From NCBI GenBank assembly GCA_029449235.1, contig JANATG010000019.1, positions 434,001-498,000 on the forward strand: a DNA stretch of 64,000 nt, read 5' to 3'. The notes under the pieces are model-generated. The model was not told the DNA's origin. It searched no databases and was given only the letters and a program-made list of their open reading frames with translations. This document shows, one piece after another, positions 12,076-22,385 of the stretch. The position numbers and the translations under genes are program-made. The DNA comes from Linnemannia schmuckeri. Lineage: Eukaryota; Mortierellomycota; Mortierellomycetes; Mortierellales; Mortierellaceae. Numbering within the stretch: position 1 is the stretch's first letter; the number at the start of each line of letters is the position of its first letter.

Positions 12076-12471
12076 CGTGCTTCTTTTGTTTTTTGTCAAC
12101 GCTGTGAGAAAAGGTGTTATTTCGTGTTGGAGAAGGTCGTAAGAGAAGGTGAGAGGGAACGGGTGAGAAGGTAGGCATAGGGGAAGAAGAACAAAAAAAA
12201 AAAAAAAAAAAATGGGCGGTTGAGTATGCGCTGTTAATATACCCGAGAACGGGTAAAAAAAATAAAAAAATAAAAAAAAAAAGAAAAAAGGCGGCGTCTT
12301 TTGGTGTCGCTTTGGGATTGAAGAACAAAAGCGACGAGAGATGGTGAGAAAAACAAAACAAAACAAAAGGAGACGCATAACCCAATTTGTAAACAATTGA
12401 TGTCGTTCAGGGACAATAGGACATAAACGGCAATATGCAGAACGACCATGTATTACTTTTGTGCATGAGTT
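12076..12471. other. Spacer between the two F-box genes
   Basis: This 396-bp interval contains the promoter of F-box copy 1, including A-rich tracts near 12192-12211 and 12256-12290, and the short 3' flank of copy 2. No separate gene is seen. Confidence 0.6.
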
Positions 12472-14376
12472 TTAAACTACATACGGATACTCCAACTTGA
12501 CTCCACGGTTTGTCAGGGCCTTCTTGATTTCTTTATCAATATCTTCGTCTGCATTAAGCAGGCGACCGATGATCGCCTTCAAAGTCGGCCAATGATCCAG
12601 AATCCATTGAATATCATCCATCACCATGTTCTGCGCTTTAGGGTAACTGAATAACAGAGTCTCAATCGACCCACCCCACCCGGAAAGCAGCTCAAGACCG
12701 TACCCAAGTTTCATCTGCAGGATCTGAGCGTCCGTAGGTACATGCCAAGCAGCTAGCACAAAGGACTTGATTCGGTAGAGCTGGGACAATCGAGTAAACA
12801 CGGCCCATTCTAGTTCCTTTATCGTCGCCGTTGTTGGAATGGTGGCTGTGGCTGAGGTCGATGGCGGGTCGGGAGTCGTGCTTGTTGTGGTCGTGCTGCT
12901 CGCAGCAGCAGCAGCAGCAGTGGCAGCAGTGACAGCAGCGGATGAAGAAGGGTCAACAAATGTGATACCGATGGACAAGATCCTGATCCCGCGACAGACC
13001 CACTCTGGTCGCCTGAGGATATTTGACATGTTGACAACTTCTGCACGGAACTCCTCCAAGACAGGACAAGACTCCAAGACTCGGTGAATATCGTCACTTG
13101 GGACATGATGGCAGCCCGAGAGATCCAGATTTTTCAACGTCGTGCAAAGCCTTTGTGGTAATGACGTTGTTGCTGCTAGCCGTGGTGGCGACAAAAGTAA
13201 TGAAGGGCGTGCTGGATCCTGAGTTGATTGAAAGGGGGCTCGCTCTCGAAACAACTCTTCCATGGACAGGCGGTTCAGCAATGGGTTTTTCCATCGAAGG
13301 GTCTCCAATCGATAAAGACGTCTCAAAAGTCGCGCACAGGTCACATCCGAAATCGGCTTAAAGGCAAAGTCGATCGTATCCAGATACGGCCACCATGCAC
13401 CTGTTGCACTATCAACATCACCCTCCATGTTTTCAACGGCTTTCCAATACCTCTCAGGTCCCTCAGAAATGTCTCCAAGGAGCCCTGCAAAAAACCAATC
13501 CGCTGTGCCCTTGCCTTGGTGATTCCATCGTTCAGCCCGCAAGACGTTCGCCCGCTCGTCGCCGCTGAACCACTGTACACTTCGTAAGTTTATGCACCTT
13601 CGCATCAATCTACCCTGCGTGTAGGAAGACATACGCACTCTGTTTCGTAGCCCCTGGCTGGTAAAGCGCAAGGATGTGATGAACGGGAGCGTAAAGGATT
13701 CGTCGTCACACAGATCGTCGGGCCATTCATCCATGGGACAGTTTTTCAGCGCGACGGATCGTTGTGGCAAGGACGCTGTCGAGTGCAAAGAGTGTTCTGT
13801 CCCATTACCACCACCATAGTCGATTCCACAGATCTCCCAAAAGTGACGCACTTCATGCAACGACAGTGATAAACTTGCGATCTCCAACGTCTTGACATCT
13901 CGACAGTGCGTCAATGTCTCCCAGACTTCCTTGTTCTTGTCAACAGATTGATCGGGGATAATGACAGTGAGCTTCAGGTACCTGAGGCTGTTGGCGTTCA
14001 TGGAGATGGTCTTCAAGATCTGCCGCAAAGTGCCTTTGAAGACTCCCGTGTCGTACAGGACATTGTGCAGTGTAGAGACGTGAAGTTCTTGGAGTGTGTA
14101 CTCGAATGCAGTGAGGTAGTTGTGTGGGAAGACGTCGAGAAGGTGAAGTCCCTGAATGAGATGCTTGTATCTTGTGATGGCCTGTTGACTGGGGAACTGG
14201 AAACAACGTTTAGGGTACCTGGGCGGTTGAACCAGGACTGTTGACCAGAGGTGTGGAGAGAACGCAAGATGGAATGAGCGGGAGACCTGGACGCAGGCGT
14301 AGAGGTCTTTGTGAGTGAGGTGTTGGCTGATGAGGGAGAGGATCTCAGGGAGCTCAAGAGCATGGGGGCGCGACAT
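12472..14376 (-). CDS. F-box/LRR-like protein, copy 2
   Basis: Single-exon gene of 634 residues, starting at the ATG complementary to 14374-14376 and ending at 12472. The N-terminal F-box (LPEILSLISQHLTHKDLYACVQVSRSF, residues ~8-35) is nearly superposable on copy 1. The following LRR-like region and the terminal ILDHWPTLKAII...LTNRGVKLEYP block are also shared. This is a head-to-tail tandem duplicate. It differs by an Ala/Thr/Ser-rich insertion of about 40 residues in the last third (encoded near 12840-12960, with a GCA-type repeat), absent in copy 1. The expected role is substrate receptor of an SCF ubiquitin ligase; the target is unknown. It is divergently oriented from the ABC transporter gene at 15999. 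Confidence 0.82.
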   Translation of the reverse strand: MSRPHALELPEILSLISQHLTHKDLYACVQVSRSFHLAFSPHLWSTVLVQPPRYPKRCFQFPSQQAITRYKHLIQGLHLLDVFPHNYLTAFEYTLQELHVSTLHNVLYDTGVFKGTLRQILKTISMNANSLRYLKLTVIIPDQSVDKNKEVWETLTHCRDVKTLEIASLSLSLHEVRHFWEICGIDYGGGNGTEHSLHSTASLPQRSVALKNCPMDEWPDDLCDDESFTLPFITSLRFTSQGLRNRVRMSSYTQGRLMRRCINLRSVQWFSGDERANVLRAERWNHQGKGTADWFFAGLLGDISEGPERYWKAVENMEGDVDSATGAWWPYLDTIDFAFKPISDVTCARLLRRLYRLETLRWKNPLLNRLSMEELFRERAPFQSTQDPARPSLLLSPPRLAATTSLPQRLCTTLKNLDLSGCHHVPSDDIHRVLESCPVLEEFRAEVVNMSNILRRPEWVCRGIRILSIGITFVDPSSSAAVTAATAAAAAASSTTTTSTTPDPPSTSATATIPTTATIKELEWAVFTRLSQLYRIKSFVLAAWHVPTDAQILQMKLGYGLELLSGWGGSIETLLFSYPKAQNMVMDDIQWILDHWPTLKAIIGRLLNADEDIDKEIKKALTNRGVKLEYPYVV

Positions 14377-15998
14377 TGCGTTTTCTTTCTTTTTTTGTCA
14401 GCGCATGTGGTACCGAGCAAGGAATTGAAGAAGGTGGAGAGAAGAGATAGAGAGGTGTGTCGTTAATGGTCGCTGTTTTGGGTTTTGTGAGGCAAAGCTC
14501 AAGGAAAGACGAGATCGTCACATGATGGGTGAGCCACGCCGCACTCAAGTAAACGTTTGTTTGCAAACAAAAAAGAAAACACGACCTCTCTGTTCGCAGT
14601 GAAATTAAAGCCTAAGGCCTGGGGGGGGGGGGGGGGTTTGGCGCCCGAATCTTGTACCTTGGGCACCCCCTTATGACCTCTTTTTGCTATCATGATGAAT
14701 GGCTCGATCTTAAAAAGGTAGAAGAGGGGCCAATAGGTCGTTTGTCAAGAAGGCGGCTCAAAAGGGTGGCAACACCATCCTGCCGCTCGCTACGCCACTA
14801 AATTTACGAACAGTCCACCTTGAAAACCTTTCTTTGAGCTCGACTAATAGAAGCCGCTTCCTCAAACAATCATCACCTGCAAATAATCACCACCTTCATC
14901 ATTGCAAGCAAGACACGACTTTGTTTACTTCTAAAGGCCTTAGTTCATCTCCAGCTTCTATTCTATTCCACTCCCGCTCCATTCAAAACACTCAGCCAAA
15001 CAACGGCGTTTATGACTTAAACTAGATTAAGGCACTAAATGCAGATTGCTCTAGTCCGTTAACTTTAACAGGTGCGGTCTCTCCGTCTGTGCTCCCCAGC
15101 TGGTTGCGGGTCAATGTGTGAGCATGGGGGCCAGGTGAGAGTCAAACCAAGTCAGTGTTGGTAAAATAGAGGATGAGATAATTGTGATAGAGTATTTAAA
15201 GCGGGGATGGTTCTTTATTGTGTGTGGTGCGAGTGTGCATGTGTTAATGCCATCAATTGATCGATTGCTCTTTGTTTGTTTGTCGAGAGAGAAGAGCGGC
15301 GATGAGTAGGACAACAGCAACATTTTTGAGCGTGGGATTTGTCATTCTCGTCAAAAGCTAAATAACAAGAGAGAAGAATCAGGGGAAGTTGCACAGGGCA
15401 CTTGTTGGTTGACGTCGATATGGTGGGACCCTTTCTCCTCGTTTATTCGCTGCGGAATATATTTCGAGTACATCCCGTTCCTCCTTATCTTTTTGTCAAT
15501 TTTTTGCTGCGGGCTGATGACACACATTATACATACATACTGGAGGGAAAGAAGGGGAGCATTTGTTTGTCACTCTGAGGGTCCTTTGTGTGTGTATGAG
15601 AGAGGGGGAGAGAGAGAACAGACTGACAGTAAAGTGTTTGTTCCTGTGTTTGTGCGGAGCAAAGAAACGAGCTGAGAACTTTTTTTTTCTTTCCCTTCAA
15701 GGCAACGTTTTTGTCCGTGACGGACAAACCTAAAAAAAAATCCGGACTTGCTCTAGTTACAGTACTCCTAAACTTCTTTATTTTCGATAAGTACTCCTTT
15801 TGACGCCGTTCTCTTCTTCTTTCTTCTTTTTCTTTCTTTCTTCCTCCTTCCACCCCTCTCTTCCTTCTCTTCCCTCTCTATACTTCCTTTCTTCCACCCT
15901 CTCCCTTCTTCTACCTCCCCTCCACTCTTCTTGCAATCGTCAGCCATTGTTCCCACTAATCCCATCAATACTCTCACCCATTCATTCATACATACGAC
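14377..15998. other. Divergent intergenic region, F-box copy 2 / ABC transporter
   Basis: This 1.6-kb region should hold the promoters of both flanking genes. It contains a 16-nt poly(G) at 14621-14636. A C/T-rich leader just before 15999 is typical of the 5' ends in this window. Short open frames, such as 14834-15025, have no conserved features and were not called. Confidence 0.55.
14621..14636. repeat. Poly(G) tract, 16 nt
   Basis: Uninterrupted run of 16 G upstream of F-box copy 2. It can form G-quadruplex structure and is also a place where sequencing length errors are likely. Confidence 0.9.
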
Positions 15999-18900
15999 AT
16001 GTCGATATCCGCTGTATTGGGGCCGTCTATATGGAGCCACATCCAAACTCATTCCAGTACTCGCCATTCAATCACCTCCATGACTCTCAATAACAACACC
16101 GCCCCCCGCGATCTAACAAAAATCTGGATCGACTATCTCATGAGCCACGGAGGATACCTCACTCTCCTGGGGGCCCCTTCTCTCTTCGCCATCATCGCAA
16201 ACATTGGGCGCATTTGCTGGCTAAACTACAACCGCAAAGCCCATGGCTACGGCCGCACCAACCTGATCTATTGGCCCACTCAATTGTTTATTGTTCTTGC
16301 GGCGCTTATCTTAATCTCTCTTGTTGCTACTTTGGAATGGCACCACGCGGCCTCCGATTGCATGTTAGTTGGCGTACTGTTGACTCTCGCTGCATGTGTA
16401 AGTATATTTCTTTGCTGTCTATCTGTGTGCAAGCGGAATTAGATTGTTATTTCTTATTGTTTCCCTGGTTTTCCCCCTTTTTCCTGTTAAGAAAAAAAAA
16501 CACAGAAAAAGTGAAAGCCAAATACTGACCCAATGGTTCCATTAAAAATTCTCCTTTTTAGTTGACGGCGCTCCCCTTGAATGCAGCTGCGCATCGCTTC
16601 GAGACTCGGTCGTCCGATTACCTCTTCTCGTTCCTCACTGTAACAGTGACGACCTCTCTGGTCGCCCTCTACATTCTCTCAGAGTTTGATCCATGGCCCA
16701 CATCGACCTTTGATCACATCTTCTACTTTGCCATGGCCCTCATGTGTGCTCTCCTCGTCGAGTCCTTCCCTCGCACGGCAACCAAGGTCCAACAACTCGC
16801 CCGAGAAAAGGAAAACTTGAGCGATTACCAACAGGCCAATCTCTTCTCCCGTCTCACCTACCATTATTACCAACGGATCGTCAGTACCGGAGCAAGGCGT
16901 CCACTCACCGGAGATGATCTAGTCAATACTACTCCTGCCAAGCTGTTGACAAACGTGAACTACCAACGGGTAGTCGCCTACTGGGAGAGGAACAAGGAGC
17001 GAGCTCAGGTCAAGGACAAGAAGCCCTCTTTCATTTGGACTGTCCTGGATGCGTACAAGGGCGAGATCGCTGTGATGCTTAGCTACCGTGTTGCCGGTTT
17101 TGCCATGCTCTATGTCCCTCCGGTGCTCTTCGGTCAATTGCTCCAGTTCATCGACGATTACTCCACAGCGATCCGTGAAGGCTCCCACCCTCCGGCGCTG
17201 AAAATTGGATTTATGATTGCAGGAGTCATGTTCTTTTTCAACCTCGCCAGTACTGTCGTGCTCTGTATTGCCTTCCAGGGCAACACGGATTTGGGTATCG
17301 AAGCTCGTGCAGCGACGATTGCAATGATTTATCGCAAGTCACTCCGCCTCTCCCCTCAGGCAAAACAGTCGTGCACTCTGGGCGAAATTACCAATCATAT
17401 GGCTGTCGATGCTGAGCGTTGGATCGATGCCTCGATCTTCTTGCCGTTACTTATCACCGTCCCGTAAGTTTTTCAATTGCTATATTGGAAGTGTGATTTG
17501 TTTTGCAGGCACTAGGGTTCAATGGATCCGCATGCTCAAGACATACATGGTCCGTTTGTTCCAGCTCTTTGTTATCTCGTCTCTCGTTACTGACATCTCT
17601 CTCATCCTATCCCCCTTTTCTTTCCCCTTTTTATTCCAAGATTCGAATTGTCTGTTTCGATCTATCTTCTCTATCAGCTGCTTGGGTGGTCTTTGTTGGC
17701 TGGTCTGGCTGTCTTTGCTATCCTAGTCCCCATCCAGGCAAAGATGGCTGGTGTCATGAACGGATTCCAGGACGAGAAGCTCAAATGGATGGACAGTCGT
17801 CTCCGCCTCATGACCGAAATCCTGACCAACATCAAGATCGTCAAGTTGTACAACTGGTATATTTTTTTTCTTTCTTTTTATTAGAGTTGGATATTGAAAA
17901 TATTGAATTTACGTCTTTCTTAAGACACGGACCTTCATGTGCTAATTAATTCCACATCTCCCTGTCTTTCTTTCCCGTCCGTCGTTTACTACTCCCAGGG
18001 AGATACCCTTCCGCCAAAAGATCGATGTCCTCCGCGCTAAAGAGTTGAAGGCCCTCAAGGGTTTGGCAACTGTCGGCTCCTTGCTAGCCATTGTCTTTTC
18101 TTCAATCACTCTGCTCATGGCCCTGGTTACTTTCTCTGTCTATGCCTACATTGGTGGTCCCAACATGACCCCCGGAAAGTTGAACTCGGAAATTATCTTT
18201 GTCAGTATCACCCTCTTTGGTATCATGAACCGTCCTCTCGGTCTTGTGGCCCACATGATCTCCAAGACCATTGCTGTCGATGTCGCCATGAAGCGTATCC
18301 AGAACTTTTTGCTCATGGTAAGTCACCATCATTCTATCGCTGTCAGTCGTCTGTGCAGAGCGAGCAGATGTGATTGCAACAAGGCACTAACGGCGGTATT
18401 ACTTTTACGGCATGTAGGAGGAGATCGACACATCAATTGTTAAACGTTACAGCCGTCAACCAAAGTCATTGGGATCTGGACAGGATGAGGGGCCTGTCTT
18501 GGCTGTCATTATTGAGCAGGGTACTTTTTCTTGGGAGAAACAGGAGCTCGCCACAACTACCTCCATTGTTGAACAGGATACTTCGTCTTTGGGCGAGAGA
18601 CAGCCCCTTCTTTCGGCTGCCAGAACTCAACCTCAAACGGCAATTGCTGCCAAGGCAACTCTCACGAACATTAGCCTTCACATCCCTGATGGTCATTTGA
18701 CTGCCTTTGTTGGACGTATTGGCCAGGGCAAGTCCTCGCTGATGAGCGCTATCATGGGTGAAATGTACAAGTTGCATGGTTCTGTCACTGTCTATGGCGA
18801 TCTCGCCTATGTCCCCCAGCAAGCGTGGATCATCAACGCTACAGTAAGTTCTCAGATCATGGACCTCTTGTGTACTATGTGAATTTGCAATTCCCGTACA

Positions 18901-21718
18901 TGTTGTTAAACACAGCTTCCGTTTATAATAATTAGGTTCGGGATAACATTCTTTTCGGAAAGGCATTCGATCAAGACTTGTACGACCGCGTCGTCTATGC
19001 CTCTGGACTGAAGCCCGACTTTGAGATGCTGCCCGCTGGCGACCAAACCGAAATTGGAGAGCGCGGTATCAACTTGTCAGGAGGTCAAAAGCAGCGTGTC
19101 TCTTTGGCCCGTGCTGCCTATCAGGATGCCGACATCTATATCTTGGACGATCCTCTCAGTGCCGTTGATGCTCATGTCGACCATCACCTGTGGCAGAACT
19201 TGCTTGGACCAGAGGGATTACTCAAGGACAAGACTCGCCTCTTGGTCACCCATGGCATTCACCATTTGGAAAATGTCGATCAGATTGTTGTCTTGAAGGA
19301 CGGAGTCATCTCAGAGACGGGCGAATACCAGCACTTGATGAACGCTCGCGGAGCGTTTTACCAATTGATCAAGGACTTTTCTGTCGCTAAGAAGAAGAAG
19401 CAGCATAATCACAAGGTCTCAGTTCAACAAGAGCCACCTGCGGAAGACGATGAAGACGAATCGACTGCCAATGCTTCTGCCAGTAGTAGCATTCGCAAGT
19501 CCGGTAGCGGCAGCGACACTGAAGGCGAGGGCGAGTCCAGTGAGGGGAACATTCATGCCGACAAGGCGATGGCTCCTTCCAAGAAGCCAGCTCCTACTGA
19601 GGATGACAATGATGATGCTGGCGAGCTTATTGCCGATGAGCGGATGGAAGAGGGCAAGGTTGGCTGGAGAATCGCTATCATCTATGCCAAGGCTGCGTAA
19701 GTCATACTTTCTTGCTTGTTCTTGCACTGTAACTGTTCATTTCTTGGAAGCACAAAGTACTGACCCTTGTGTTACATATGTGTCTTTCCAACATTAGATC
19801 TCTTCGCAATGCCATTTTTTGTCTTGTTTTGTTCGTCTTGGCCGAGGCTTGTCACATCAGTACCAACTTTTGGCTTCGTTTCTGGATCAGTGACACTGAG
19901 GATCGCGACCGTTCGGGACAAGTCGGACGCCCCGTTTCTTATTACCTTCAAGGATACGGCATGCTCGTCCTTCTCTACATGACCCTGAACATTACTGTCA
20001 ACTATGTCACCGAAGCCGTCTGTGGTGTCCAGGCCTCCAAGATTCTTCACAAGAACCTATTAGATCGTGTCCTTCGACTCCCTATGGCATTTTTCGATGT
20101 CACTCCGTAAGTGCCGTTTGCATATTGATCGACGCGGTTGTCTTTACATTCCCGGCTTATTGTAACGACTATTAATACTTTTCACATCTCTTTGCTATAT
20201 AGAATGGGTCGTATTGTGAACCGATTCTCGTCCGACATTTACTCGATCGATTTCCAGCTGCCCGAAGAATGGAACGATTTGTTCACATTTGGAGCCATCA
20301 TCGGAGGAACGCTCTCTGTCATCGCCTACTCGACTCCTGTCTTCCTGTTCGTGATCCCTCCTTTGGTTCTAACCTACTTTTGGATCCAAGGCTACTTTAT
20401 CATGAGTTCAGGGTCTCTCAAGCGTCTCTATTCAGTCTCCAAGTCGCCACTCTACCAACATTTCAGCGAAACTTTGACCGGTGTATCGACTATCCGTGTG
20501 ATGAAGGGCTTGCAGGACCAGTTTGTCGAAGAGAACGAACGCAGGGGCGATTTGATCGGTAACCGGTTCAACGCCTACTGCCTCGACAACCGTTGGTTGC
20601 AGATCCGTCTCGAGGCACTTGGTGCTTGTACTGTCTTTATTGCTGCTGCCTTGGCTGTCTGGAACGCAGGAACCTTGGATCCTTCTTTGGTTGGTCTGGC
20701 GCTGAGTTATTCGTTGAACATGGTCCAGTTCATCAACTATATGGTTCGTACAGTCAGTGAGGTACAAAACATCTTGGTCTCTGTCGAGCGTGTGGATGAG
20801 TATACCCAGAAGCCTACAGAGGCCCCTGTCGAGACTGGCGTTGTCTTGCCAGAGAACTGGCCTTCACAGGGTCGTATCGTCTTCAAGAACTACTGTGCCC
20901 GTTACCGCGAGGGATTGGACTTGGTCATCAAGGATATCTCGTTCACCGTCGCACCTACTGAGAAAGTTGGCATTGTCGGCCGTACCGGTGCCGGCAAGTC
21001 TTCGCTTACTTTGGCACTGTTCCGTATCATTGAGGCTGCTGACAGCTATTGGGCCAAGGCGAGTGATCCCAACTTTAGCGCAGCCGAGCGTCGGTTTATG
21101 GACGCTGTCCAGCAGACGTTCTCGACTGAGGGAGCAGGCAGCGGTGGATCGATTGAGATTGATGGCGTTGACATCTCGACTCTCGGATTGAAGGACCTCC
21201 GCCAGCATTTGTCGATTATTCCTCAGGACCCTACTCTGTTTGCCGGTACTGTCCGCGACAACTTGGATCCTTTCGGGGAGCACACAGACAAGGATCTGTG
21301 GGAGGCTCTAGAGCGTGCCCATCTCAAGTCCCATATTTCGGCCCTTACTGGTGGTCTCTCCTTTGAAGTCGCCCAGAACGGAGACAACTTTTCGATGGGC
21401 CAACGATCGTTGATCTGTCTTGCACGTGCGTTGCTCCGCAAGACCAAGGTCTTGGTTCTTGACGAGGCCACTGCAGCTGTAGATGTAGAGACGGACGATT
21501 TGATCCAGAAGACGATCCGAAAGGAGTTCAAGGATAGGACGATCTTGACCATTGCTCACCGCATCAAGACTGTGATGGATTCGGACAAGATCCTGGTGTT
21601 GGAGAAGGGGCGCGTTCAGGAGTTTGAGTCACCCAAGACTTTGTTGACAAGGAAGGAGTCGTTGTTTTATCAGCTTGCTGAGCAGGCTGGTGAAATCGAC
21701 GCGGCTCATCATCTCTAG
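15999..21718 (+). CDS. ABCC-family (MRP/Ycf1-type) ABC transporter, copy 1
   Basis: The CDS is join(15999..16397, 16562..17463, 17641..17856, 17999..18317, 18418..18843, 18936..19696, 19798..20106, 20203..21718), 1615 residues. Order: a TMD0-like set of N-terminal membrane helices, an L0-like linker, TMD1, NBD1, an acidic linker, TMD2, NBD2. NBD1 has Walker A GRIGQGKSS (~711), signature LSGGQKQR (~801) and Walker B IYILDDP. The Asp in place of the catalytic Glu is normal for ABCC. NBD2 has GRTGAGKSS (~1370), a divergent signature FSMGQ (~1507) and VLVLDEAT with the catalytic Glu. Between NBD2 Walker A and the SIEIDG strand lies an extra ~34 residues. Relatives export glutathione conjugates or load them into the vacuole; the substrate here is unknown. 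An alternative start exists at the ATG at 16081. Confidence 0.93.
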
Positions 21719-22385
21719 GCGTGTAAAATAGCACGCCGCCTTCTCTTTTTCATTTCATTTTTAGCATATACACACTTGCATGCGCATTTCTTTTTCACAT
21801 TTGCATATTATATCATAGTTCCTCGAAGTGTTTGAGTATCATTTTAGAAGTAAAGAATGTTTTTTTACTTTCGTCAACTGCGCGATCGTTGGAGTTTTTT
21901 TTTGTTCTTTTTTTGACAAGAGACGAGGCGTTGTTGAGAGGTGAAGAAGGGTCTGGACGTTTTGTAAAGGAGTGAACGGACGACGACAGATCAAAGATTC
22001 AAGAAGGTAACAAAGAAAGAGCAAATTCAATCTGTTTATGGGAAAAAAATGGCACATCTATCCGTTCGGGGGTATGTTTATCTGTGACACGGTTTGAATC
22101 ATGCTGTATCGAAGTGCATGTGCCCCCGTGTCCAATTATTTGTGTACGTTTGTTCACACATTTTGAGTTGTGGGGCGTTCTTGGGTTGGAGCAAAATTCA
22201 GAAGAAGGGGTCGAGCCGAATGGAGCAAAATTTCACACCTGAACAAGATCCAAAAAAAAAAACATAAAAGGTCCTCTTCGCCCCGTCTTTTCTTTCTCTC
22301 CCATGCTCTTTCTTTTTTTCCTTTCTTATCTGCTACCTTTTCTTCATATATACCTTTTTCTGACCTTGCAAGAAAGAGGTTCTTG
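21719..22385. other. Spacer between the two ABCC genes
   Basis: This 667-bp spacer contains the 3' flank of copy 1 and the promoter and C/T-rich leader of copy 2. No other gene was seen. Confidence 0.6.

Noticed and set aside
11976..12396. N-terminal extension of F-box copy 1 from 12396
   Set aside because: The extension is poly-Phe low complexity from A-rich DNA, and the MSRPHAL start at 12075 is shared with the paralogue.
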